64,000 nt of DNA. It comes from Linnemannia elongata. Its lineage: Eukaryota; Mortierellomycota; Mortierellomycetes; Mortierellales; Mortierellaceae. This document shows, in pieces, positions 36,185-47,247 of the stretch. The notes beneath the pieces are model-generated. The model saw only the letters and a list, made by a program, of their open reading frames with translations, was not told the origin of the DNA and ran no database searches. Where the stretch lies: positions 1,116,001-1,180,000 of the forward strand of contig JAXBDG010000017.1 of NCBI GenBank assembly GCA_036320915.1, in the 5' to 3' direction. Both the position numbers and the translations under genes were made by a program. Position 1 is the stretch's first letter, and each line of letters starts with the position of its first letter.

Positions 36185-37424
36185 GTGGACCTCCTTGGCT
36201 CTCCACTGGGCCTCCTGGTTCCCTTCTCCGGGTTCTTAGTTCACAACGCAGTTTTGTATATAGTTTTAAAACACAGGAAATAGTTGCCTCCGAATATGTG
36301 GGATTAAATCAAATTTTTGTGCCTTTTCTTTGTGCTCTAATGATCGCATTAATATTTGTCACCACGCATATACTTGTAAACGTAGAGCATGCTGGCAAAT
36401 TTTGGAGGAAGTTATTAGAGATGAAAACATTGCTATGTATCGAGGTCTCAGCTAGTTCAAAAAAAGTAGACTCTGGACTGAGCGCTCGTGCTTGAGTTGA
36501 TGTTGTGCACATTTTGAAGGTTTGAGCACCAATGCTGTTTGCGCGAGGTTAAATAGGAACCCTCCCCCCCCCATCCGATAATAGCATGGGTAACTACTTT
36601 TCTAGTCTTCCAAGCTTTTGCCCATAACGGACCATGGGCAACAATAAAACAACCAAAAAGAAACCTGTTCCTTGCCACTATTCGGTGAGTGCATGAGGTG
36701 CCTTCGTGAGTCTTTGACCGACGCTCTGTACGCATATAGATTTCTTCCAAGCACGCACCACCCTGCAGCCAAATATGCCAAACATGCTAAGCAGGCAAGC
36801 AATATCATCAGCTTCGTTTCTCTTCCAATTGCGAGTTGTTTATTCACCCGATTCCGCGGAATATTATCATATTGAACTTCCTTCCCTCCTTCCTTCTCTC
36901 TTTCTTTCTCTCTTTCCTATCTGTTTGTCTATTCTTTCCGCGAGACATTCTCAATAGCCCACTGAAAATAAAAATAGAGTCTAGAGTTCGTGATGGACTG
37001 CACGCTGCCCTCTTCCTTTTCTTGATAATTGAAAACAAACAAAAGGTGTGGGAAAAGCAAGAGCAAGAGTTGCACAGTTCGTGTCTAACCAAACTAATAC
37101 ACCGCCTGTCCAATACTTTCAATAACAGCTTCTTTTCACCGGTCCCGTCAACATCAAGCTGGAGCTCGCCTATACTCCTAACTACGACTAAAGCAGCATG
37201 CAACAACTGAGGTACTCGGCCGATACTGGGAATAACAAGCAAGGAGAGCCAATAATGAGATAAAAGGCGGAACAACGTAATCTGGTGCCATCCGTATCGT
37301 TCTTTCTTGTCTTACGCTGAAGAGCTCAAGAATAACTGATACCCCAAGTACCAATAAAAACAAAGCAAATAAAACGAATACCTTTTTACAAGGCCTTCTA
37401 TTACTGTTGCCGCCGTCCAACCAA

Positions 37425-37850
37425 CTTGTCCTCTAGTATGGCGGCGTAAGAGAGTGCGCAGACCTCTAGCGCAGACCCCTCGAGTCCACTGACATGAAGG
37501 CGAAGGTGCGCTTCGGGCTATTTTTGCTGCGTTTTTACTATGACTAACCGTCACAGACACGTTGGACAGCGAATGAGGTCCATGCGCCAACCCCTCGAAC
37601 AAGAATAAGCTTATTTCACTTTTGGTTTTGGAAGTTTTATGACAACTAAGAAACAAGAGCAACAACGTCCAAAGGATCAACACTCGGGTGCTGAGGGGGT
37701 CATTCCATGCAGAGAAGACTGTTTTTAGCATTCTATCCGCATGACATCTTTTTCTTCAGCCTCCTTCGAACTGAACAAAGTCCGGTATGGTGTCGACTTT
37801 CTAACATGCGGCACAACAGATTGTGCCGAAGCAAGACATAATGGGTTAGA
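37425..37850 (+). pseudogene. Decayed coding relic in unit B
   Basis: Homologous to 34495-34941 of unit A. The frame STDMKAKV is followed by a deletion that shifts it into an early stop, confirming that it no longer encodes the unit A peptide. Confidence 0.4.
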
Positions 37851-38361
37851 AGTGCTAAATATAAGTCGGATAGCTTCCAACGCGTCAACGAGGGACTCGA
37901 GGATGGCTCTATCGTGGTCTAGTCTTGCTTGTTTCTGTGTGGCAATTTTTCACTCTACATGCTTGACTTTACGGCGGTTGTGCTGTTAGCCTTTTGACGC
38001 CTATGGAGGTTCAATCAGACAACAACAACTTTATTTTCGGCTTTTTTTTTTTGACATGGAAGTTATTCCGCAAAATGTTTCGAAGTTTCAAATCCGAGTG
38101 GTGGTATTGCCATCAATGAGATCAAAGAGGGAACTTGAACACAGCTGCCATGAGGCATTTTTTTGATTTTTGTCAACCTCGTCCTGTCCTAACGTGCGAA
38201 AGCTTTCTCACTCACTCGCGACATAATGCTGCGTTTCGTGAACTACTAAGGCTGTGCTATTCTATGTAAAGGACCTACACCCAAAAATAACTAAAATGAA
38301 AACCAGTGGGTGAAGAAGATCTGTATGAACGAAATGGGGAGATATATGGCCCACAATCGCG

Positions 38362-38369
38362 TATAAAAG
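38362..38369 (+). promoter_or_regulatory. TATA box of secreted-protein gene B
   Basis: TATAAAAG, 110 nt upstream of the ATG, aligned with the elements of genes A and C. Confidence 0.75.
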
Positions 38370-38471
38370 GCGGGTCATTCCTGTCATTCTCAATCTCTTT
38401 TTTTTTCTTTCATCTCCATTCTTCAACAAGCTTCCGACTCTTCAACTCAACAACCACTTTCAAACCCAACA

Positions 38472-39089
38472 ATGACAAAGTCAATCCTTGCCCTCGCATT
38501 CGCCACCGTGGCCCTGCTCTTCTTGACCACCGCTCATGCCGCCCCCCAAATGTCCTCAGGCAAGACCATCGTCCTGAACTCGGCCAAAGAGTACTGCCTC
38601 TTCCTGCCCAGATGGCGCGGTCAGTCCATCAGCGACAGCGAGAGCTCTGCTGTCGCCTACTGCAACAAGCCCATCTCCAAGGCTCCCAACGCGCGCATCC
38701 TGTCCAACGACTTTATCAAGACCTTGCATTTCGTGCATGACACCAACAAAGAGTATGTGCAGATCACGGGAAAATTCAACCGAAACGCTTACCGTATGAG
38801 TCGCAACGACGGTGGCGGACAATACGACAGCAAAGCCCCCCAAGGAGCCAAGTGTTACGGATACCCCTACTTTGTGGAACTGGTTGAGGTAAGGAAAATT
38901 TTAGATAGCAAGTTAATTTGAGGTCTGAGGAATTATCCCTTATGACTAACAACCCATTTATTTTTCTTTGTCTTTTTACTCAAGCCCGACGTCCAGCATT
39001 ACTGCTTGCGCTGCTGCAAGCATAAGAACGACTGCCCCGTCAACATGTCGACTAAAGGCTGTGAGGAAGTCATTGGTGGCAAGTATTAA
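38472..39089 (+). CDS. Small secreted eight-cysteine protein, copy B
   Basis: Exons 38472-38888 and 38985-39089 encode 173 aa. The signal peptide is nearly identical to copy A (MTKSILALAFATVALLFLTT, cleavage after AHA). All eight cysteines are kept, with YCLRCCKHKNDCPVNMSTKG at the C-terminal cluster. Substitutions against A are spread over the mature chain (for example RWRGQSISDSESS for RSRGQSIGDSEDS, KFNRNAYRMSRND for LFNRGSYRLSRHD), while DGGGQYD and the YPYFVELVE junction are unchanged. Exon 2 ends GGKY, shorter than in A and C. Intact promoter and splice sites suggest a functional gene. Confidence 0.85.
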
Positions 39090-40741
39090 ACTGGGGCTCT
39101 TGGTTCCCCTTCCTCAGGCTCCTGGTTTCCAGCGCGGTGTGGAATGTAGTTCTAGATCATAGGAAGTATTAGCCTCAGAACATATCAAATGAAATCAGTT
39201 TTTTTTGTGCGTTTTCTTCTCGCCTTAGCTCGAGTGATTGCATCCTTCGTAAGTTTACACCATGCATACATTTATCGATGTAGAGTATGCTCTGGCAAAG
39301 TTCAGGAGAGCTTATTCGAAATAAAGAGAATATTGCTACGTGTCGAGTTCATAGTTGGTTCAAAAAAGTGGACTCTGAAGTGATCGCTCGTGTTTGCGGT
39401 AATATTGTGCACAATTTTTAAGACTTGAACATCAATCGCTGTTGTGTGCGAGGTCAAAAAGGAGCCCCCAACCACTTGATAATAACATTGGTACCCACGT
39501 TTCTAGCCTTCAAAGCATCTGCCCACAACGGACCAAGAGCAACAATAACATAACCAAGGAGCAACCCTTTCCTTCTCTGTCACTCAGAGAAGGTCATCCT
39601 TCGTTCCTTCCCTCTTTCCTTCCCTCGTTCGTTCCCTCTTTCCTATCTGTTTGTCTGTTCTTTCCGCGAGACAAACTCAATGGCCCGTTGAAAATAATAA
39701 TAAAAATAAAGGCTAGAGTTCGTGGTGGACTGCACGTTTCCATCCTCCTTTCCTTGCTGACGGATAACCAAAAAAAAGGGTGTAGGAAAAGCAAAAGCAG
39801 AACAATTCGCAACTAACCAACCGAACAAATACACTGCCTTTCCAATACCTTCGAAAACAGCGTCTTCACCGATCCCGTCAACATCAAGCTGGAGCTCGCC
39901 TACACCTCCACCTACCACTACGCCGTTCAACCGTGACAGGCACGTCAGAGAGCAAATGAGGTCCATGCGCCAACCGCCGAGCAAGAATAGCTTATTTTAG
40001 TTTTGGTTTTGGAACGTTCTTTATGCCTACTATGAAACAAGAGCGACAACGACCAAAGCATCAACACCGAGGCGCTGAGGGGGTCATGCTAAGACGAGTA
40101 TTTCTTTTAGCAGTTTGTCCATGAAGCATCTTTCGCCAAACGCCTTCGACCTGGACAAAGCTCGGTAAAGTATCGACTTTCTAACATGCGGCACGACAAA
40201 TTGCGCCGAGACAAGAAATGATGGATCGGAAGTTCTAAATGTTAATCGGGAAGTGAAGAAGTCGAAAATACAATTATGTTACTGCGCCTCAACGAGGGAG
40301 TTGCGGACTGCTCCATCATGGGTCCAGTCTTGCCTGTTTTTGCATGTTAGTTTTCACTACGCATGTTTGACCTTGTCGGTTGTGAAGTTAGCCTTTTGAC
40401 ACCCATGGAGATTCAACCCGACAACAGCGACGTTATTTTCGGCATTTCATTGACGTTGAATTTATCTGCAAACTGCTTCGAAGGTTCAGTGTTAATGCCA
40501 ACAAAGAGACCGAAGAGGGCACGCTGAACACAATTGCCATTAGGCATATTTTTTGGACGTTGGTCAACTCGTCCTGTGTTAACGTGCGAAAGCCTACTCA
40601 TGCACTCGCGACATAATGATGCGTCTCGTGAACCGCAAGGTGGAGTCGATGTACCTTTACCCAAAAATACCAGACCTGAAAATCAGGCAGTGAAGAGAAT
40701 CTGTATGATCTGAAAGGGAAGATAAATGGTCCTCTAACGCA

Positions 40742-40750
40742 TATAAAAAG
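40742..40750 (+). promoter_or_regulatory. TATA box of secreted-protein gene C
   Basis: TATAAAAAG, 110 nt upstream of the ATG, matching genes A and B. An inverted repeat CCTGAAAATCAGG lies at 40675-40687. Confidence 0.75.
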
Positions 40751-40851
40751 CTGGCCGTTCATCTCTTTCTTGACCTTTTTTTTTCTTTCGTCTTCATTCT
40801 TAAGCTAGCATCCTGAATCTCCCACCCAACAACCACTTTCGAAACACAGCA

Positions 40852-41455
40852 ATGACAAAGTCAATCCTGGCCCTGGTGTTCGGCACCGTTGCCCTGCACT
40901 TCTTCTTGACCGCCGCCCAAGCCGTCCCGGGCAGGACTATTGTCTTGAAATCGGCCGGAGAGTACTGCCTCTTCCTGCCCAGATGGTCCGGCCAGAACAT
41001 CGGCGATAGCGAGGCCTCTGCCGTCGCCTACTGCAACAAGCCCATCTCCACAGCTCCCAACTCGCGCATCCTGTCCAACTACTTTATTAGGAACCTGCAT
41101 TTCGTGCGTAACACCCACAGGCATTATGTGCAGCTCACGGGACTATTCAACCGAGACATCTACCATATGAACAGCAACGACGGTGGCGGACAGTACGACA
41201 CCAAAGCCCCCCACGGAGCCAAGTGTTACGGATATCCCTACTTTGTAGAGCTAGTTGAGGTAATGAAATCTAGACAGAAGCTAATGTGAAGTCTGAGGAT
41301 TTCCTCTTATGACTAACATCTCGTTTATTTTTATCTTTTCACTCAAGCCCGATGTCCAGCGCTATTGCTTGCGCTGCTGCCAGTACAAGGAGGACTGCCC
41401 CACCAACATGTCGACTGAGGGCTGTGGTACAGTTATAGGTGGCCATTATGTTTAA
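40852..41455 (+). CDS. Small secreted eight-cysteine protein, copy C
   Basis: Exons 40852-41259 and 41348-41455 (donor GTAATG, acceptor ACTCAAG) encode 171 aa. Signal peptide MTKSILALVFGTVALHFFLT, cleavage probably after AQA. It lacks three residues just after the signal peptide relative to A and B. Eight cysteines are kept (YCLRCCQYKEDCPTNMSTEG). Changes cluster in surface-type positions such as NTHRHYVQLTGLFNRDIYHM. The most diverged of the three copies, yet open and with conserved promoter spacing, so probably functional. Confidence 0.85.
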
Positions 41456-41931
41456 GCGGGCTCCATAGCTCTCTACTCGGCCTCCTGGTTCCCTTCTCCG
41501 GGTTCATAGTCCCCAACGTGGCCATGTATATAGTTTTAAAACATAAGAAATAGTAGCCTCAGATCATCTTGAATGAAATGAATTTTTTTTTGTGCGTTTT
41601 TTTCTCGGTCTAGCCCATGCGTGATTGCATTCTACTTAAGGTTTCACCATGCATGCATTTATCAACTTAGAGTATGCTGGCAAGAGATTATTAGAAGGGA
41701 ATACTACTATGTGTCGAGTTCACAGTTGTTTCAAATAGTTGACTTTGGACTGATCGTTTGTGTTTGCGTTGATGCTGTGCACTTTTGAAGGCTTGAACAT
41801 CAATCACTGTTTGTGCGAAGTCAAAAAGGAATCCCATCCCCACCATTTCCTCCACATTACTTCTCTTCTCTTTTTCTCCCTTTTCTTTCTTTTTCCTCCA
41901 TCATACATCCCACCCTCATTACTCTCCAAAA

Positions 41932-42254
41932 ATGACACACGACATCCCACAAGGCCAACAACCCCAACCTCACCATCAACAACAAGAACAACACCAGCAA
42001 GACTTCAAACAAAAACTAGAAGCCCTTTACAACCAATCCAAGTCCTGGTTCGACCGCCAACAACAAAACCTCGACAACCTCGAAGCCCATCAACACAATA
42101 TCAATCAAGCAAGCCTCGAATCCGTCGCTAACATCAAAGCGAATCTTCAGCTTACGAGGAATGATGTTGCTTTTTTGAGAATTAATATTCGTACTCAGGA
42201 TGAGCGTATTGAAGAGGTAGGTAGCGCGAGGGTTATCTGGCAAAGTATAAGGGC

Positions 42255-42292
<38 letters not shown>

Positions 42293-43800
42293 TTCCTTGG
42301 TATGGAGCTCACCATTTTTTTTTTGTGAACAGCTCCGGACGCTGATAGAAAAGAACAAACAACACTTGGCAGCCCAAAGTGATACCATCGCACATCTCAA
42401 ACAAGAACGCGCATCCCTCATATCCTCGAAAAGAACCCTCTACCAACGCACTGAGGAACTCGAAGCCAATCTCGCAGGCATGATCCTCCGCGTCGAAACC
42501 CTTGAGCGGCAACTCTCTCGCGTAACAAAAGCCTTTTTAATTTTCGTGTGACAAATTTGTGGGGTAGAGTCTTAATGCAGAAAAGGGGGTATGGTTGCAC
42601 GAGTTCTGACATATGAAGCTTATTTTTGTACTTTTGGTCAATTGCCTTGATAGCTGAAGAGACACGTTCGCGAAGAAAAGGTAGCATCTGGCCGCAACAA
42701 AGCCACCACTACCTCGGAAGAAGACAGAAGAGCAAAAGAAATCCAAAGGATCCTTTCGACTATCCATGGCTACGAGGCCGTACATGCTTACGCCCTAGAA
42801 CTCCTCCCACCTCCTTCTCCCGATCCATTGCAGAACCCGTCATCGCAGGACCCATCATATCAATACCAGGGAACAACTCCCCGTTCTCCTCCGTCTCCAC
42901 AATCTCAACCAACTATCTACCTCATTGCCGACACACCACACGAAAAACCCTCCCCCGCATCCTTAAACATACCTGCACCCATATCCACCTCCTCAACCAT
43001 TCCTCCACTCCCCTTTACATTCATCCCCACGACTTTCAACCCTTCAAACCCATTTTTTTTGACAGTACGTATCCTACCCTATCCTCTTTAAAAAAATCGC
43101 TACCCCTATGTCCATGCTGTATTTGGCTGTAGTTATGACAAGGGAAACAAAAACTCATGCTCAGCCTGATAGACTTTTCTTTCACACCACCTCATCTACA
43201 CAAACTTTTGGCACCTTCAACTAGACCTCGCCGCCGCCGTCACCACCGCCACCTTCACCCCCTTCGATTACCGCCACTAAAACCACAACATTAGCATCAA
43301 CGGCAACAAAAACAACAACAGCAGAAGGAAACACGCCTAATGAAATAGTAACCCCCGCCTCTGACATTGAAACTTTGCCCTTTCAAAACCCTCACTCTCA
43401 ACAACCCTCGCCTCCACCACAGCCACAGTTCTCACCAGAGAAACTCCTCCGACTCCAACGAGTACACCTACAAAATGGCGTTCATGAGGCATGGATGAAC
43501 CAGCACAATGAACAGAGTCAGTTTCTCTTCCAACAGTCCCCCCACCAAGACCAGTGGCCACGGATTCTTCGTCATCCATTCACAACATCTCCACAATACG
43601 CACGCGCGCTTGTCAGCCTCGCCCTCTCGCTCTGGGTCTCCTTCCTCGCTTACATCACGATCCACATCTACTCCTACATCCTCCAACCGAATCAACAATA
43701 CCAGCAACTAGAAGACCCGGCAAGGGTCTGCGAAACCACGTACAACACCAATTCAATGTCGTGGATGCCGCTGGAGGGAGAATTTTTTATTCCAACATAG
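41932..43800 (+). CDS. Coiled-coil protein with a C-terminal membrane segment
   Basis: Four exons, 41932-42216, 42333-42521, 42654-43064 and 43225-43800, all phase 0, give 486 aa. Residues ~1-30 are Gln/His-rich. Residues ~30-190 form heptad-rich coiled coil (FKQKLEALYNQSKSWFDRQQ, LRTLIEKNKQHLAAQSDTIA, KRTLYQRTEELEANLAGMIL). A Pro/Ser/Thr-rich linker follows. Near the C-terminus ARALVSLALSLWVSFLAYIT followed by IHIYSYIL is a likely membrane helix, with about 45 residues after it. I recognise no named family; it may be a membrane-attached tether or septum/organelle scaffold. Intron 1 carries a long T-run (about 42260-42289). The start is preceded by a pyrimidine-rich leader; unit C of the tandem array ends about 100 nt upstream. 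Confidence 0.7.
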
Positions 43801-44035
43801 TCATAGCGAAAATGAAAAAGAAAAGAAACAAAAGAGTAAGGACTATTGATAGCATTGAGGAGCGAATAAAAGTACAGCAAAGAAAAATACAAGGGAGAGA
43901 ATATGACAGGAGCAAAGAGAATGAAGCGAGAATGATGCAAAGTAAAATTGAAAGGAAGGGTGATAACTGTCAACAGTAACACACATGCAGAGTTCGTAGT
44001 TGCCACGAAAACGGTTGACCAGGCTGACCGCCAGT

Positions 44036-46729
44036 CTAAGAGTCTGTAAATGCCATCCTGGTGACTCCAGAGGACGACGAGGGTGACCCATCAGCGCGTG
44101 AGGGTCGACCCGCCAGGTCCGGATCCATCATCGACAACGACGAGATCGCCTGCCGAGGCCAAAGGGTGCCAGGCACACCAGGACAGGTCCCAATCCCACA
44201 CCCTTTCCACCGGACAGGGATCCGCTTCTGTCCCAATACATCCTGCCAGACAATCACAATTCGACACGACCTCCAGAAGCTTCTCTGACACCCGCCACAC
44301 CGATTGTTGATCAGTGCTCGCTTGAAGCTATCGAACAGGTACGGTGTCATGTACTCCTTAAGGACTTCTTCCTTGAACAATTCAACCTGTCCTACCTTCT
44401 TCTTGCTCACCACTGACTGCTTCTTGCGACCGCTACAAGCGTTGTTCAGTGCCACATCTCCACCGCTACACGGTCTCATGGGATCATCCAGCCAATGGTC
44501 GTCATCTTCCATCGAGATCTTGCTATCCTTTCGTGGCCGATCCGTACCTTCGTCTCCTCCTCCCTTAGTCGTCTGAGCGTCCATGTAGTTCAGGATCACA
44601 TTTCCTGCAAGATGGGCAAGCGTAGGGAACCGAGAGCGAAGCACTCTATGAGGCGGCAACTGCACGCGCGTTCTTGACGCCGTGGTGTGCGGGTGGACCA
44701 ATGATGCTACTTGCTGACCCTGGTCATCATGACCCTGGTGTACCTCATCTGTTGAGTCGCCGCCATGCAAACCGGGTCCAGCCTGCGAGTCTTGCTCCTG
44801 GACCAGCGACATTTCGATATCATCGCTCTGCGATTCCATGAGGTCAGAGTTGCCCATAGTAGGCATCTCTGGTACACTTTGTTGTTGTTGGTCTTCCTGC
44901 TGATCCTCCTGGGCGCCAATATCGTCCATATCATCTCCAATAGGGTCTTGCTGCTGCTGTTGTTGTTGATGCTCGGCGGGGTCCTGTTCGACAATCCCGC
45001 CTTCTGGTACAGGGCACATCATGAATGGGTTGGGGTGAATGGTAAGGATATGAAGTTTTGGCAAGGAAGCGATTTGAGATGGCAGGTATTCCTATGATAG
45101 ACAAAAAAAAAAAGAAAAGCAACAACCGGGTTGGGGGTTGGGTAATACATCAAATAGTATTATTAGCATATGCTTCTTTATGCATGTGCATCTGGTTGAA
45201 GTTTATCAATATATCAGATGAAACATAGATGACTTACCAAGAGGTTACCGCCGATGGAAAGCTCAACCAAGTTGTAGAGAAGCCCAATCTCTGGGGGGAT
45301 AGCCTTGATGTTGTTGTTCCCTACAAGAATACAACGAAGCACACAATTGCGCCCATGTTAGCAACAACGATTGAATAATGAACAAAAAAAAGGAGGTCAG
45401 AACAAACAAAAGCTAATTGCACCTCGTGACGTTAACACACATACTCAGGGACAGGACAGAAAGATTGTGGAGCTCAAAGACATGCATGGGTATGGTGATG
45501 AGCTGGTTGGAGCTCAAGAACAACTTCAGTCGGTTCTTCGACAGCGCGAACGATCCGCGTTCATTGTAGACAATCGCATAGTTCAGGTCACGAATCTCTG
45601 GCGGCAAGTCGGTCAGTTCTAGGTTACTATTAGTGAAAAGACGTAGCACAACAACAAAAGAACAGGGTCAGAAAACCACAAAAGTAGGGACAGCAACATG
45701 GCCGGCACAACCCACTTTCCCCCCTATAATTTCAACTAAACTCCCTTCCTACTGATTTTCATCGGGTCGAGATACTCAAGAAGGACATAGTCCATACCTG
45801 AGGTCCAGTTCTCCAACACCGTCTTCGACGGCCTCCTGGATCAGCTTCTGCACATGGCTAGCCACCATGCGGTCGTTCCTCTCCTTGAAATAAGGGCCAT
45901 CCATCGTGCGTCTGGCCTTTCTGCGTGGCTGCAAGTCCAAGAAACATTCTCCGCTATCCTTAAAACTGTCTGAGCGATCGTGGTTCTTTTGCGGGGTCAT
46001 CGTTGCTGTGGGCATCATATACGAAGTGGCGCCACTTCCCAGTGATGATGAAGTAGCTACATTATTGGTGCTCTGTTGATGATTGAACCCCCGATCGTGA
46101 TTCTGGAAAGATAGATCTCGGGACGTGGCACCCGTGGACATGGTCAAAAGAGTCATGTCTGGTGGCCAGAGGCATCGATTCGAACCGGCGATTGAAGTCA
46201 ATGGTCTCCTGGGGATCGCGTCGTTGGGGAGAGGACCATCAGTAGGTGGAGAATCTGGAAGCTGCGCACGAAACCATCTCTTGTAGATAGATTGGTTATC
46301 GCTACTTGAGGTAGCACCCGTCCTGGTGTCGTGTTGATGCGAGCCCACAAGACTGATAGCTGATTCGGGCAGTCGAGAGGGTTGAAGCCGACGAGCAATA
46401 TGTTCAAGAGCTGCATCGTATGCTGGTCGAGGAGGAGAGGGTGGGTGTGTGAAGGCGGGCATGGGAGGTGGGGTAGAAAAGTGGACATCAAAGTCGTCTG
46501 AAGTGGACGGTGACCCGATAGAGGAGTTGGACCGTCTGGTTGGTGTGGTCATGCCGTCTGCCAGGTCGTCGTTCACCTCGTCTTCGTACTCGCCATAGGC
46601 AGCAGTTGACACCTTTGCTGGCGGTACAGTGTCGAGGGATGGCTCAGTTGTTGCACCAAGGAGCCCTGTGGCGGTGGTGGTGTTCAGCACAGGCTGACGT
46701 TGGACTAGTTCACTCCTGGCGAAGTCCAT
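44036..46729 (-). CDS. Leucine-rich-repeat protein with C-terminal Cys module, second copy of the design
   Basis: Four exons, 45798-46729, 45445-45626, 45238-45320 and 44036-45091, give about 744 aa from ATG 46729. An in-frame GTG lies 18 nt upstream but no earlier ATG; a short upstream exon cannot be excluded. Residues 1-~290 are Ser/Thr/Pro-rich. LRRs begin with VGELDLSNLELTDLPPEIRD and continue through LSSNQLITIPMHVFELHNLS, NNNIKAIPPEIGLLYNLVEL and EYLPSQIASLPKLHIL. A poly-Gln/acidic linker follows, then EEVLKEYMTPYLFDSFKRAL and a Cys module CGGCQRSFW ... KRIPVRWKGCGIGTCPG, and a short tail. The Cys module aligns with that of 8793-12357 (CxxC, aromatic pair, then IP and further Cys). The function is unknown; a zinc-binding site is a guess. 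Confidence 0.72.
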
Positions 46730-47247
46730 TGTTGGGTTTGTGCTCACAGCCGCTGGGACCGTCTTTTTGGAGTCGTCTCTCTTGTTGAATGGGCGTTACG
46801 GTTCAGTCAGGCAATTGACAGGAGTTAAGGCTGAGGAATTGAGAGGAGAAAGAAGTAGGGGAAGAAAGAGAGTGTGTGTCGTGTAAGTGTGGTGGGAAGA
46901 AGGGAGAGCAGGTTGTTGTGGGAATGAAAAGAAGAGAAGGAGGAAGAGTAGTGATGGAAAGTGCGGAGTAAGGAAATGGTGTCTGAGTGAGTGAAATAAA
47001 ATGGTCTCCATGCAAAAGACAAAACGACCACAATGGTCACCCACAAGGGTCTGCCTTCCTCTGATGATGTCGCACGTGACTCGTCCCAATGCATTCATGC
47101 ATGGGCCATTTTTTTATGTCGCTGTCCAGTGTTGCTTGTCGTCGTAATAGTGACCTGCCAAGACCAAGAGTATCACTAATATCGCTCCTTACTGCTCATA
47201 CCGCAAAAAAGAATAGCCAACAATTGATTGCGTTTTAATCGTGTAGC
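46730..47247. other. Intergenic: LRR gene promoter and BST1 3' end
   Basis: About 520 nt. Purine-rich on plus at 46845-46960 (leader of the minus-strand LRR gene). Nothing else is supported. Confidence 0.5.

Larger units (their letters stand above)
33930..36560. repeat. Segmental tandem repeat, unit A
   Basis: First of three homologous units. Shared landmarks include GTGATGGACTGCA near 34062, the CCGTCAACATCAAGCT coding-like piece near 34217, AACCGTCACA near 34643, a CGCATGACATC site near 34840, the secreted-protein gene, and a downstream TTGAGCACCAATGCTGTTTG-like end near 36520. Corresponding landmarks in unit B lie about 2.90-2.93 kb further on. Confidence 0.8.
36561..39470. repeat. Segmental tandem repeat, unit B
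   Basis: Second unit. It begins with CCGATAATAGCATGGGTAAC-like sequence that recurs at about 39475 in unit C. It contains the same landmarks as unit A plus the secreted-protein gene B, and ends at the ACTTGAACATCAATCGCTGT element near 39423. Confidence 0.8.
39471..41830. repeat. Segmental tandem repeat, unit C
   Basis: Third unit, shorter by several hundred nt because the piece between the KLELAY relic and the AACCGTGACAGGCACG landmark (39928) is missing. It ends near 41830 at GCTTGAACATCAATCACTGT, about 100 nt before the coiled-coil gene. Confidence 0.75.

Noticed and set aside
46165..46185. GGTTCGAATC on minus, resembling a tRNA T-loop
   Set aside because: It lies inside the LRR gene exon, with no cloverleaf around it.
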